64,000 bases of DNA from Actinomadura opuntiae (GTDB lineage: Bacteria > Actinomycetota > Actinomycetes > Streptosporangiales > Streptosporangiaceae), in NCBI RefSeq assembly GCF_030283205.1, contig NZ_JASNWF010000004.1, positions 248,001 through 312,000 of the forward strand. The letters are read 5' to 3'. Positions 29,465-37,461 of the stretch are shown here, piece by piece (within the stretch, counting starts at the first letter, position 1; every line of letters starts with the position of its first letter). Position numbers and translations under genes: made by a program. The notes beneath the pieces were generated by a model. It searched no databases and was not told where the DNA came from. It saw only the letters and a program-made list of their open reading frames with translations.

Positions 29465-31183
29465 ATGTCCGCGGATAGCCGTTCGCGATCGGCCGGATCC
29501 GCCCGGCGGCGGCCCCGGCGGAGAGGCGCTGCGCTCGGACGGCTGCCGCTCGCGGCGGCGGTCGCGCTGGCGCTGCCGCTGGCCGGCTGCGGGGGCGGTG
29601 GTGACGACGGCGGGTCGGGGTCGTCCGCGCACTCCGGCTCGCCCGGCAAGTCCGGCTCGTCGGGAAAGAAGGCGCCCGTGACGAAGGCACCGGACGCGTG
29701 GGTTCCCGGATACGTGGCGAAGATGAGCCTGCGGGAGAAGGTCGGGCAGCTGTTCGTGCCGACGTTCTCCAGCCGCGCGAGCGCGCTGGCGGCCGTCCGC
29801 AAGTACCACGTCGGCGGGTTCATCTACTTCCCGGAGAACTTCAGCTCGCCCGCCGGGACCGCCGCGCAGTCGAACGCGCTGCAGAAGGCGTCCAAGGTGC
29901 CGCTGCTGCTCGGCGTGGACGAGGAGCAGGGCATCGTGTCCCGGACGCCGTTCATCACCCGCTTCCCCGGCAACATGGCGCTGGGCGCGACGCGGAGCGC
30001 CGCCGACGCGCGCGCCGCCGCGCAGGTCACCGGCACCGAGCTGCGCGCGGTCGGGATCAACCTGGACTACGCGCCGGACGCCGACGTCAACGTCAATCCG
30101 CGCAACCCGGTGATCGGGCTGCGCTCGTTCGGCTCCGATCCGGGCCGAGTGTCGCCGCTGCTGACCGCGGCGATCGCCGGCTACCAGGGCGCCGGGGTCG
30201 CCGCGACCGCCAAGCACTTCCCGGGGCACGGCGACACCGCGACCGACAGCCACACCGGCCTGCCGGTGATCACGCATTCGGCGGCGCAGTGGCGCAAGCT
30301 GGACGCGCCGCCGTTCGAGGCCGCGATCGACGCCGGCGTCGACATGATCATGACGGCGCACATCGTGGTGCCGGGCCTGGACAAGTCGGGCGACCCGTCG
30401 ACGCTGTCGAAGACGGTGCTGACCGGGCTGCTGCGCGGCGACCTCGGCTACAAGGGCGTGATCACCACCGACTCGCTGCAGATGGCGGGCGTCCGGGAGA
30501 AGTACGGCGACGCGGTGGTGCCCGTCCGGGCGATCAACGCGGGCGCCGACCAGCTGCTGATGCCGCCGAGCCTGTCCAAGGCCTACAACGCGGTGCTCGG
30601 GGCCGTCCAGGCCGGGAAGATCACGCAGAAGCGGCTGGACGAGTCGGTCACTCGCATCCTCGCCCTCAAGCAGAGACGCGGGCTGTTCAAGGCGGCGCCC
30701 GCCGAGCCCGCCAAGGCGGCCGCCCAGATCGGCACGCCGCAGCAGAAGGCGACCGCCCAGCGGGTCGCCGAGCACGCCGTCACGCTCGTCCGCAACGCCC
30801 ACGGCCTGCTCCCGCTGAAGGGCAGGAAGGTCAGCGTCACGGGCCCGGGCAGCGAGACGCTCGTTGCCGCGCTGCGCGAGCAGGGCGTCGCGACGGCCGC
30901 ACCGGACGCCGCCGACGTCCACGTGCTGACCACGGTGAACGCCGGGACCGCCACGGCCGCGCGGGTCAGCGCGCTGGCGTCCAAGCCGGTCGTGGTCGCG
31001 GCGCTCGGCCGCCCCTACGACCTCGACGACGCCGCCGGCGCCGCCGCGGCGCTCGCCACCTACTCCTCCGGCTCGACCTCGGTCAGGGCGCTGGCGCGAG
31101 TGCTGTCCGGCGCGGTGAAGCCGACGGGGAAGCTGCCCGTGCCGGCGGGCGGGCAACCCGTTGGTCACGGCTTGTCGTATTGA
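29465..31183 (+). CDS. nagZ: Lipoprotein beta-N-acetylglucosaminidase, GH3 (NagZ-like)
   Basis: This 572-residue GH3 enzyme likely removes GlcNAc from muropeptides at the outer membrane face. The signal peptide ends LPLAGC with lipid Cys42, followed by a Gly/Ser linker. The NagZ signature KHFPGHGDTATDSHTGLPVI begins at residue 250 and contains the His-Asp acid/base pair; the nucleophile is Asp336 in GVITTDSLQMAG. A C-terminal alpha/beta domain carries VTLVRNAHGLLPL. Start codons TTG 29462 and ATG 29465 are equally placed behind AGGTG. Two-domain actinobacterial and Bacillus NagZ act on secreted wall fragments, fitting the kinase and MurQ nearby. Confidence 0.9.
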   Translation: MSADSRSRSAGSARRRPRRRGAALGRLPLAAAVALALPLAGCGGGGDDGGSGSSAHSGSPGKSGSSGKKAPVTKAPDAWVPGYVAKMSLREKVGQLFVPTFSSRASALAAVRKYHVGGFIYFPENFSSPAGTAAQSNALQKASKVPLLLGVDEEQGIVSRTPFITRFPGNMALGATRSAADARAAAQVTGTELRAVGINLDYAPDADVNVNPRNPVIGLRSFGSDPGRVSPLLTAAIAGYQGAGVAATAKHFPGHGDTATDSHTGLPVITHSAAQWRKLDAPPFEAAIDAGVDMIMTAHIVVPGLDKSGDPSTLSKTVLTGLLRGDLGYKGVITTDSLQMAGVREKYGDAVVPVRAINAGADQLLMPPSLSKAYNAVLGAVQAGKITQKRLDESVTRILALKQRRGLFKAAPAEPAKAAAQIGTPQQKATAQRVAEHAVTLVRNAHGLLPLKGRKVSVTGPGSETLVAALREQGVATAAPDAADVHVLTTVNAGTATAARVSALASKPVVVAALGRPYDLDDAAGAAAALATYSSGSTSVRALARVLSGAVKPTGKLPVPAGGQPVGHGLSY

Positions 31184-31244
31184 TGGACGCGGGGACCCGC
31201 GGGCTGGGAGGATCGGCCCGCCTTCGCAGCCCCGGGAGGTCCCC

Positions 31245-31748
31245 GTGCACGTTCGTCCGCTCCTGTCCGTTCTGCCGCTGCTGTCCGCGCTGGTCCTCGG
31301 TCTGGACGGCTGCGGCGGGAAGGACGAGGCGGGGATGCCGCCGCTGACGCCCGAACCGGGCGACTCGCGGCTCGCCGACCTGACCGCCCCCGCGAAGGAC
31401 AGCTACCCGGCGCGGCTGGTGCTCTACAAGTTCCTGCGCGGCGTCGCCGCCGGGAACGTCAAGGCGTGCGCGCTGCTGACGCCGGACTACGACCGGGCGG
31501 CGTTCGGCCGTCCGGGCGGCTGCCGGGCGGGGGGCCTCGCCGCCGCCCGCCGAAAGCTCCGCCCCGCCGACCTGGCCGCGCTGCGCGGCGTGACCGTCCC
31601 GACCTGCGAGGACGGTCCGGACGAGGGCGAGTACACGGTCGCGTTCGGCGACCTGAAGTGGAAGGGCGACCCGGCACGGCCCGGCGGCGTCCTGGCCGCG
31701 AAGTTCACCCTCCGCAAGACCGGAACCCGCTGGCTCGTCGCCGGCTGA
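31245..31748 (+). CDS. Small lipoprotein of unknown function
   Basis: This 167-residue exported protein starts at GTG 31245 behind GGGAGG. The signal peptide VHVRPLLSVLPLLSALVLG ends LDGC, a weak lipobox with Cys23. The mature part has two cysteines (KACALLTP, GGCRAGG) plus one in VPTCEDG and ends in a strand-rich EYTVAFGDLKW...FTLRKTGTRWLVAG. This pattern resembles NTF2-like secreted proteins with the ending RWLVAG, but no catalytic motif is seen. It follows nagZ by 61 bp and may be co-transcribed. Confidence 0.82.
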   Translation: MHVRPLLSVLPLLSALVLGLDGCGGKDEAGMPPLTPEPGDSRLADLTAPAKDSYPARLVLYKFLRGVAAGNVKACALLTPDYDRAAFGRPGGCRAGGLAAARRKLRPADLAALRGVTVPTCEDGPDEGEYTVAFGDLKWKGDPARPGGVLAAKFTLRKTGTRWLVAG

Positions 31749-31752
31749 CGAA

Positions 31753-31794
31753 CGCTCGCGGCGGGCCGCCCACCCCGACGACCCACCGCGAGCG
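31753..31794. terminator. Stem-loop between convergent lipoprotein and ptsI genes
   Basis: CGCTCGCGG and CCGCGAGCG form a perfect nine-base stem with a 24-nt loop in the 49-bp gap between two convergent stop codons. It could serve both directions. Confidence 0.6.
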
Positions 31795-31797
31795 CGC

Positions 31798-33480
31798 TCA
31801 GATCCCCAGGTCCGCCAGGCCCGGGAGGTGGGAGCGGGCCGCCTCGCGAGCGCCCGCGGCGGAGCGTGCCGCGCGGGCCGCCTCGGCGGCGCGGCGGCAC
31901 TCGTCCAGCGTGTGCCGGGCGAGGGCGGCCCGGACGAGCGGGAGCGACGGGGCGCTCATCGACAGCGACGTCACCCCGAGCCCCACCAGGACGCAGGCGA
32001 GCGCCGGGTCGGCGGCGGCCTCGCCGCAGACCCCGCACGGGACGCCCGCCGCGGCCGCGGGGGCGACCAGGTCGAGCACCGCGGGCTGCCACGGGTCCTG
32101 CAGGTGCGCGAGGCCGCCGACCTGCCGGTCGGCCGCGCACGCGTACTGGGTGAGGTCGTTGGTGCCGATGCTGAAGAACTCCACCTCCGGCGCCAGGTCG
32201 CGGGCGCGCAGCGCGGCGGCCGGCACCTCGATCATGACGCCGGGATGCTCGATGCCCGCGTCGCGGCAGGCGCCAGCGAAGAACGCCGCCTCCGCCGCGT
32301 CCGTCACCATCGGGGCCATGACCTGCAGCTTCACGCTGAGCCCGGCGGCGGCGCGGGCGAGGGCGGCGAGCTGGGCGGCCAGCACGTCGGGGTGCCGGCG
32401 CGCCATCCGCAGCCCGCGCTCGCCGAGCGCCGGGTTCGGCTCCTCGCCGGGGGGCGGGAGGAAGGCCAGGGGCTTGTCGGCGCCGGCGTCCAGCGTCCGC
32501 ACGACCACGCGGCCCTCCGGGAACGCCTCCAGCACCTTGCGGTAGGCCTCCTCCTGCTCGGCGTCGGACGGCGGCACCGAACGGTCGAGGAACAGGAACT
32601 CGGTGCGGTACAGGCCGACGCCCTCCGCACCGTTCGCCAGCGCGGCCTCCAGGTCCTTCGGGCCGCCGACGTTCGCCAGCAGCGGCACCGCGTGCCCGTC
32701 CTTCGTCGCGCCCGGCCCCGACACCTCCGCGAGTGCGGAGTCGCGGGCGGCGCCGGCGGCCAGCGCGGCGGCGACCTCGGCGTCGGCCGGGTCGGTGCGG
32801 ACCGTCCCGGCGGACCCGTCGACCAGGACGCGGGTCCCGTCGGCGAGCGCGGTCGCGCCCGGCAGCGCCACCACGGCCGGCACGCCCATCGTGCGGGCGA
32901 GGATCGCGGTGTGGCTGGTCGGGCCGCCCTCCTCGGTGACGAACGCGACGACCTGCGCCGGGTCGAGCACGGCGGTGTCGGCGGGCGCGAGATCCCGCGC
33001 GACCAGCACGAACGGCTCGTCCGACTCCGGCACGCCGGGCATCGGCAGGCCGAGCAGGCGCGCGATCGCGCGGTCGCGGATGTCGTCGAGGTCGCTGACC
33101 CGGGCGGCCATGTACTCCCCCGCCCCGGCGAGCATCTCCCGGTACACCCCGAACGCCTCGAACACCGCGCGGGCCGCGCCCATGCCCTCGCCGATCTTGG
33201 CGGTGACGCCGTCGGCGAGGCCGGGGTCGCGGGCCATCAGCGCCTGCGCGTTCAGCACGTCCCGGCCGTCGGTGTTGCCGGCGGCCGCCGCGCGCGCGCC
33301 GCGCTCCTCCAGGTCGGCGGCGACGGCCTCGAGCGCGGCGAGCGCGCCGTCGCGCTCGGCCGCCGCGTCACCGCCGTGCCGGGACCCGGCCTCGGGCTCC
33401 GGGACGTCGCCGGCGATGCGGCGCACCGGGCCGGCGCCCACCCCCGGGCTGACCCCCGCGCCGGTCAGGACCTCAGGCAC
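31798..33480 (-). CDS. ptsI: PTS enzyme I (phosphoenolpyruvate-protein phosphotransferase)
   Basis: Enzyme I takes phosphate from phosphoenolpyruvate and passes it to HPr. The 560-residue protein has an N-terminal helical/swivel domain with the active His190 in TEEGGPTSHTAILARTMG, then the PEP-binding TIM barrel with YRTEFLFLDR, VRTLDAGADKPLAF and the C-terminal SIGTNDLTQYACAADR; Cys in GVPCGVCGEAA is the active-site Cys region. It overlaps ptsH by eight bases and is the last gene of the operon. It is the only enzyme I seen in the window. Confidence 0.96.
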   Translation of the reverse strand: MPEVLTGAGVSPGVGAGPVRRIAGDVPEPEAGSRHGGDAAAERDGALAALEAVAADLEERGARAAAAGNTDGRDVLNAQALMARDPGLADGVTAKIGEGMGAARAVFEAFGVYREMLAGAGEYMAARVSDLDDIRDRAIARLLGLPMPGVPESDEPFVLVARDLAPADTAVLDPAQVVAFVTEEGGPTSHTAILARTMGVPAVVALPGATALADGTRVLVDGSAGTVRTDPADAEVAAALAAGAARDSALAEVSGPGATKDGHAVPLLANVGGPKDLEAALANGAEGVGLYRTEFLFLDRSVPPSDAEQEEAYRKVLEAFPEGRVVVRTLDAGADKPLAFLPPPGEEPNPALGERGLRMARRHPDVLAAQLAALARAAAGLSVKLQVMAPMVTDAAEAAFFAGACRDAGIEHPGVMIEVPAAALRARDLAPEVEFFSIGTNDLTQYACAADRQVGGLAHLQDPWQPAVLDLVAPAAAAGVPCGVCGEAAADPALACVLVGLGVTSLSMSAPSLPLVRAALARHTLDECRRAAEAARAARSAAGAREAARSHLPGLADLGI

Positions 33481-33745
33481 CTTCCGGCTCCGGCGTGGAC
33501 AGCAGCGCCTCCAGGCTGTCCAGCAGCTCGTCGGCGCCCTCGCCGTCGGCGGACAGCACGACCTCCTCGCCGTGCCGGGCGTCCATCCCGAGCACCGCGA
33601 GGATGCTCTTGGCGTTGACGGGCGAGCCGCCGCGCTTGGCCACGGTCACCTCCATCGGCGCCTTGGCCGCGGTCTGGACGAACAGCGCGGCCGGCCGCGC
33701 GTGCAGCCCCACCCTCGACTCGATCTTGACGTTGCGCTCGCTCAC
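33473..33745 (-). CDS. ptsH: PTS phosphocarrier protein HPr
   Basis: HPr carries phosphate from enzyme I to IIA. The 90-residue protein has the active His15 in RVGLHARPAALF and a Ser at 47 in NAKSILAVLG, the position regulated by HPr kinase in Firmicutes. No HPr kinase is seen here, so Ser47 may be unused. It overlaps the HAD gene upstream by four bases and ptsI downstream by eight, so all three are translationally coupled. Confidence 0.96.
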   Translation of the reverse strand: MSERNVKIESRVGLHARPAALFVQTAAKAPMEVTVAKRGGSPVNAKSILAVLGMDARHGEEVVLSADGEGADELLDSLEALLSTPEPEGA

Positions 33746-34425
33746 AGAATCTCCCTTGCGGCGCCGCGCACCCGCAGCGCGGGGCCCGGCTCGACATTGA
33801 CTTCCTTCAGGTCCGCGACGACGTGGTCCGCCCCGGCGAGCGCCGCCACCGGCTGGGTGGTGGCGACGCCGACGCAGGTCATCCCGGCCGCCTTCACGGC
33901 CGCGACGCCCGCCGGCGCGTCCTCGAACCCGACCGCCTCACCGGGCGGGACGCCCAGGTCGCGCGCGGCGGCCAGGTACCCCTCCGGATGCGGCTTGCCG
34001 GTGACGACGTCGCCGGCGGTCACCACGATGTCCATCAGATCGCGGACGCCCAGCGCGGCCAGCAGCCGCTCGGCGTACGGCCGCTGCCCGGACGTGACGA
34101 CGGCCAGCGGCACGCCGGCGTCCGCCAGCGACCGCACCAGCTCGACGGCACCGGCGACGGGGACGTCCTCCGGCACGCCGTCCGCGGTCTCGTACGACAC
34201 CGCCTGCTCGAACAGCTCCTCGGCGGTGCGGCCGGGGAACAGGTGCGCCAGGTCCTCCAGCACCTCGATGCCGCGGCGCCCCGCGAACGAGGCGATCAGC
34301 TCCTCGTCGTACGGCACGCCGTGCGCCTCGAACAGGCGCGACCACATCACGCGGTTGCGCGGCTCGGTGTCCATCAGGGTGCCGTCCAGGTCGAACACGG
34401 CCGCGCGCAGGCCGATCACCGCCAT
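33742..34425 (-). CDS. HAD-IA phosphatase (beta-phosphoglucomutase-like) inside the PTS operon
   Basis: This 227-residue HAD protein has motif I FDLDGTLMD (nucleophile Asp12, acid Asp14), a helical cap, motif II VVTSGQ, motif III Lys in TGKPHPEGY and motif IV VGFEDAPAGV. The pattern is that of sugar-phosphate phosphatases or phosphoglucomutases. It is the only non-PTS gene between IIA and HPr and overlaps ptsH by four bases. A role in dephosphorylating excess sugar phosphate imported by the PTS is inferred from context; substrate unknown. Confidence 0.9.
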   Translation of the reverse strand: MAVIGLRAAVFDLDGTLMDTEPRNRVMWSRLFEAHGVPYDEELIASFAGRRGIEVLEDLAHLFPGRTAEELFEQAVSYETADGVPEDVPVAGAVELVRSLADAGVPLAVVTSGQRPYAERLLAALGVRDLMDIVVTAGDVVTGKPHPEGYLAAARDLGVPPGEAVGFEDAPAGVAAVKAAGMTCVGVATTQPVAALAGADHVVADLKEVNVEPGPALRVRGAAREIL

Positions 34426-34429
34426 CCGG

Positions 34430-34879
34430 TCAGCTCCATGTGAACAGCTCGGCCCCCTTGACGACCTCGCCCGTCTCCAGCACGTCCGACAGCGCGTCGG
34501 CGCCGGCGTCCAGCGCCACCACGGCGCAGATCGGCGAGCGGCCGCCGGCCTCGATGACGGCCGGGTCCCAGGCGACCACGCGCTGGCCGGCGGTGACCTG
34601 GTCGCCCTCGGCGACCAGCAGCTCGAAGCCCTGGCCCTTCAGCTTCACGGTGTCGATGCCGAGGTGCACGAGCACCCCGTGCTGCTCCTCGTCCACCACC
34701 ACGTAGGCGTGCGGATGCAGCTTGACGATCTTGCCGGTGACGGGGGCGATGGCGTGGCCGGGGCCGCGCTCGGGGTCGACGGCGGTGCCCGGGCCGACCA
34801 TGGCCTGCGCGAACACCGGGTCCGGGACGCCGGCGAGGCCGACCACCCGGCCGGCCACCGGGGACAGTACTCGGGTCAT
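34430..34879 (-). CDS. crr: PTS IIA component, glucose family (EIIA-Crr)
   Basis: IIA passes phosphate from HPr to IIB. The 149-residue protein shows the active His72 in GVLVHLGIDTVKL and the partner His57 in HPHAYVVV, matching His90 and His75 of E. coli IIA-Glc. Length and the hydrophobic pocket are normal. It lies 19 bp after IIB and four before the HAD gene in the operon. Streptomyces Crr is the general IIA for GlcNAc; the two IIC genes here likely share this one. Confidence 0.95.
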   Translation of the reverse strand: MTRVLSPVAGRVVGLAGVPDPVFAQAMVGPGTAVDPERGPGHAIAPVTGKIVKLHPHAYVVVDEEQHGVLVHLGIDTVKLKGQGFELLVAEGDQVTAGQRVVAWDPAVIEAGGRSPICAVVALDAGADALSDVLETGEVVKGAELFTWS

Positions 34880-34898
34880 GAGCGGGGGTTCCTTCGGG

Positions 34899-35132
34899 TC
34901 AGTCGAGGATGTCCTCGATGTCGCTGGCGATGGTGTCGGCCTCCGGGCCGACGACGACCTGCACGACGGTGCCGCTGCGCATGACGCCGAACGCGCCCGC
35001 CTTCTTCAGCGCCGCCTCGTCGACCCTGCCGCCGTCGGAGACCTCGGTGCGCAGCCGGGTGGCGCAGGGCTCGATGTCCACGATGTTGTCGGCGCCGCCC
35101 AGGGCGGCGACGATCGCCTCGGCCTTGTCCAT
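34899..35132 (-). CDS. nagF: PTS IIB component, glucose/N-acetylglucosamine family
   Basis: This 77-residue stand-alone IIB carries the phosphorylated Cys23 in DIEPCATRLRTEV. The remaining fold VDEAALKKAGAFGVMRSGTVVQVVVG fits the family. It stands between the SIS gene and IIA. As the only IIB in the window it must serve both IIC proteins, as NagF does in Streptomyces. Confidence 0.92.
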   Translation of the reverse strand: MDKAEAIVAALGGADNIVDIEPCATRLRTEVSDGGRVDEAALKKAGAFGVMRSGTVVQVVVGPEADTIASDIEDILD

Positions 35133-35159
35133 GTCGTTCTCTTCTCTCGGTGCGTGCGG

Positions 35160-36200
35160 TCAGTCCGTCTGGGTGACCTTGTTGAGGCCGCGCGGGACGT
35201 CGGGATCGATCCCGAGCCGGCGGGCCAGGTTCTCGACCATGATCTGGCCGGGCACGATGAGGCCCAGCGGCGCCACCCATTCGGGCAGGCCGGGGCCGGG
35301 CAGCGCGGCCGTGCAGGCCCGCGCCAGGCCGTCGCCGCCGCCGACGCCGAACGCCTTGGCGCCGGCGCTCCGCACGCGGCGGGCCAGCGCGACGGTGCCG
35401 GGCAGCGTCGGGCCGGAGTCGGCCGCGACCAGCAGCGCGGGGGTCTGCGCGTCGACCACGGCGATCGGGCCGTGCAGCAGGTCCGCGTACGAGAGGCCCA
35501 TGGCGTGCAGGTAGCACGCCTCCTTGATCTTCAGGGCGAGCTCCAGCGCGGTGCCGAACGCGATGCCGCGTCCGGACACGACCGTGCCGGGGACCTTCGC
35601 GAGCTCCTCGACGATCTCGGGCAGCGCGGGGGACGCCTCGGTCTCGGCGATCATCCGCGCCACCTCGCCGGGGACGCGGCGCAGGTCGTCGACGGCGACG
35701 TCGGCGCCGAGCCCGAGGCCGAGCACCGACAGCGCGGCGAGCTGGGTGGTGTAGGTCTTGGTCGCCGGGACGGCGATCTCGGCGCCGGCGTCGGTGACCA
35801 GCGCGACCTCGGCGGCCTCCGCCAGCGGCGACCCGGCGCCGTTGGTGACGGCGATGGTGCGGGCGCCGCAGTCCTTCGCCCAGTCGAGGGTCTCGACGAT
35901 CTCCTCGGTCTTGCCGGACTGGCTGATCGCGACCGCGAGCACGCCCGACAGGTCGAGGCGCCGCTTGTAGGTCGTCGCGATGGACGGGGCGGCGAGGGTG
36001 GCCAGCCTCCCGGCGTGCGACTCCACCAGGTAGCGGCCGTACACGGCGGCGTTGTCGGACGAGCCGCGCGCGATGAACAGCACCTGCCGCGTCTCCCGGG
36101 CCAGCGCCCCGATATCGGGCGTGCGCGGCAGCAGCGCGTCGATCGTCCGGCGCAGCGCGTCCGGCTGCTCACCGATCTCGGCGCGCATCTGACTGGTCAT
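35160..36200 (-). CDS. SIS-domain sugar isomerase/deaminase (NagB-II-type candidate)
   Basis: The 346-residue protein has two SIS domains like the isomerase half of GlmS without the glutaminase. Motifs are FIARGSSDNAAVYGRY, AISQSGKTEEIVETLDWA, VPATKTYTTQLAAL, and the second-domain SGRGIAFGTALELALKIKE. In this operon it directly follows nagA, sharing ATGA, where a glucosamine-6-phosphate deaminase is expected; no classical nagB is seen. It thus probably converts GlcN-6-P to fructose-6-P and ammonia, as the non-homologous NagB-II does elsewhere. An AgaS-like role on another amino-sugar phosphate is the alternative. Confidence 0.85.
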   Translation of the reverse strand: MTSQMRAEIGEQPDALRRTIDALLPRTPDIGALARETRQVLFIARGSSDNAAVYGRYLVESHAGRLATLAAPSIATTYKRRLDLSGVLAVAISQSGKTEEIVETLDWAKDCGARTIAVTNGAGSPLAEAAEVALVTDAGAEIAVPATKTYTTQLAALSVLGLGLGADVAVDDLRRVPGEVARMIAETEASPALPEIVEELAKVPGTVVSGRGIAFGTALELALKIKEACYLHAMGLSYADLLHGPIAVVDAQTPALLVAADSGPTLPGTVALARRVRSAGAKAFGVGGGDGLARACTAALPGPGLPEWVAPLGLIVPGQIMVENLARRLGIDPDVPRGLNKVTQTD

Positions 36201-37354
36201 GATCCCCCTTCGAAGAGTTCCTGCCCGTTGATCCAGGTCGTACGCGCCCGATGGTCCGGCCCGAGCCAGACGAGGTCGGCGGCCGCGCCGGGCGCGATGC
36301 GGCCGAGGTCGGAGCGGCCGATGAGGTCGGCCGGGACGCGGGTGGCGGCGTCGACCGCGGCGGCCGGGTCGACACCGAGGCCGATCGCGTTGCCGACCGC
36401 CTCGTCCAGCCGCAGGCCGGATCCGGCGATGGTGCCGTCGGCGCGCAGCGGCGGGCCCTGCTCGGGCATGGTGATCGGCTCGCCGCCCAGCTCGTAGGTG
36501 CCGGGCGGCATCCCGGCGGCGGACGCGGCGTCGGTGACGAGCACGACGCGTCCGGCCGCGGCGCGGAACACCAGCCGCGCCGTCTCCGGGCCGACGTGGT
36601 GCAGGTCGAGGATGAGCCCGGGGTGCAGCCGGTCGTCGATGAGCGCCTGGACGGCGACGCCGGGGTCGCGGTGGTGGACGCCGCTCTGCGCGTTGAAGAT
36701 GTGGGTGACCTTGCGGGCGCCGGCGTCGGCCGCGGCGGCGGTCTCCGCGGCGGTCGCGTCGCTGTGCCCGACGCTGACCAGCACGTCGGCCTCGGTGAGG
36801 CGGCGGATCGCGTCGAGCGCGCCGTTCCGCTCGGGTGCGAGGGTGACGAGCTTGACCAGCCCGGTCTCCAGCAGCGTCTCGACCGCTTCGGGCGTCGGGT
36901 CGGTGAGGTGCGCGGCGTTGTGCGCGCCCTTGCGCTTCTCGGAGAGGAACGGCCCCTCCAGGTGGACGCCGAGCACGCGGGTGCCGGGCGGCAGCTTCGG
37001 CAGCAGGTCGCGGGTGCGGCGCAGCGCCTCGGCCTGCGTCGCGACGGGCGCGGTGATGAAGGTGGGGAGGAACGAGGTCACGCCGGTCTCGGGCAGGCGC
37101 GCGACGACCTCGCGCCATCCGGCCTCGCCGGTGTCCACCATGTCGTGGCCGAAGAACCCGTTGACCTGGAGGTCGACCAGTCCGGGGGCGAGCAGTCCGT
37201 CGGGCAGGTGCACGTCGGCGCCGGGCGGGACGCCCTCGCCTGCCTCGGTGATGACACCGTCCTCGACGCGGACGTATCCCGGGGAGACGACGCGGGTAGG
37301 ACCGTCCGCGGGGGTCATGATCACGCGCTCCGCGGTGACCAGCAGTGATGCCAT
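36197..37354 (-). CDS. nagA: N-acetylglucosamine-6-phosphate deacetylase
   Basis: NagA hydrolyses GlcNAc-6-P to GlcN-6-P and acetate. The 385-residue amidohydrolase shows PGLVDLQVNGFFGHD, the metal-site HLEGPF, VGHSDA, VTHIFNAQSGVHHRDPG and catalytic Asp in LVTDAASAAG. ATG 37354 gives MASLLVTAERVIM. It is the first gene of the seven-gene operon and lies just below the DasR-like palindrome. Both the PTS and the MurQ route deliver its substrate, so it joins import and wall recycling. Confidence 0.95.
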   Translation of the reverse strand: MASLLVTAERVIMTPADGPTRVVSPGYVRVEDGVITEAGEGVPPGADVHLPDGLLAPGLVDLQVNGFFGHDMVDTGEAGWREVVARLPETGVTSFLPTFITAPVATQAEALRRTRDLLPKLPPGTRVLGVHLEGPFLSEKRKGAHNAAHLTDPTPEAVETLLETGLVKLVTLAPERNGALDAIRRLTEADVLVSVGHSDATAAETAAAADAGARKVTHIFNAQSGVHHRDPGVAVQALIDDRLHPGLILDLHHVGPETARLVFRAAAGRVVLVTDAASAAGMPPGTYELGGEPITMPEQGPPLRADGTIAGSGLRLDEAVGNAIGLGVDPAAAVDAATRVPADLIGRSDLGRIAPGAAADLVWLGPDHRARTTWINGQELFEGGS

Positions 37355-37396
37355 GGGGGTGCACTCTCCGTGATGCGACCGGCCGCCGCCTGCGCG

Positions 37397-37430
37397 GCGT
37401 ACTGGTCTAGTCCGGACTAGACCAGTACGC
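37397..37430. promoter_or_regulatory. Perfect 34-bp palindromic DasR-like operator (extended dre) upstream of nagA and IIC
   Basis: The core arms ACTGGTCTAG and CTAGACCAGT, separated by TCCGGA, extend outward to a perfect 34-bp palindrome. The classical dre is ACTGGTCTAGACCAGT-like; here the half-sites are 10 bp further apart. It lies in the divergent nagA/IIC promoter and is nearly repeated before the GntR gene. Confidence 0.85.
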
Positions 37431-37461
37431 ACCATACTCCACGAATCGGATGGAGCTGAAG

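Noticed and set aside
29150-31168. Minus-strand frame of about 670 codons
   Set aside because: It is antisense to NagZ, which has a lipobox and catalytic motifs.
35160-37364. Apparent 734-residue fusion of the SIS protein with an upstream extension
   Set aside because: The upstream half is the shifted frame of nagA and is Arg/Pro-rich. A proper ATG at 36200 overlaps the nagA stop as ATGA.
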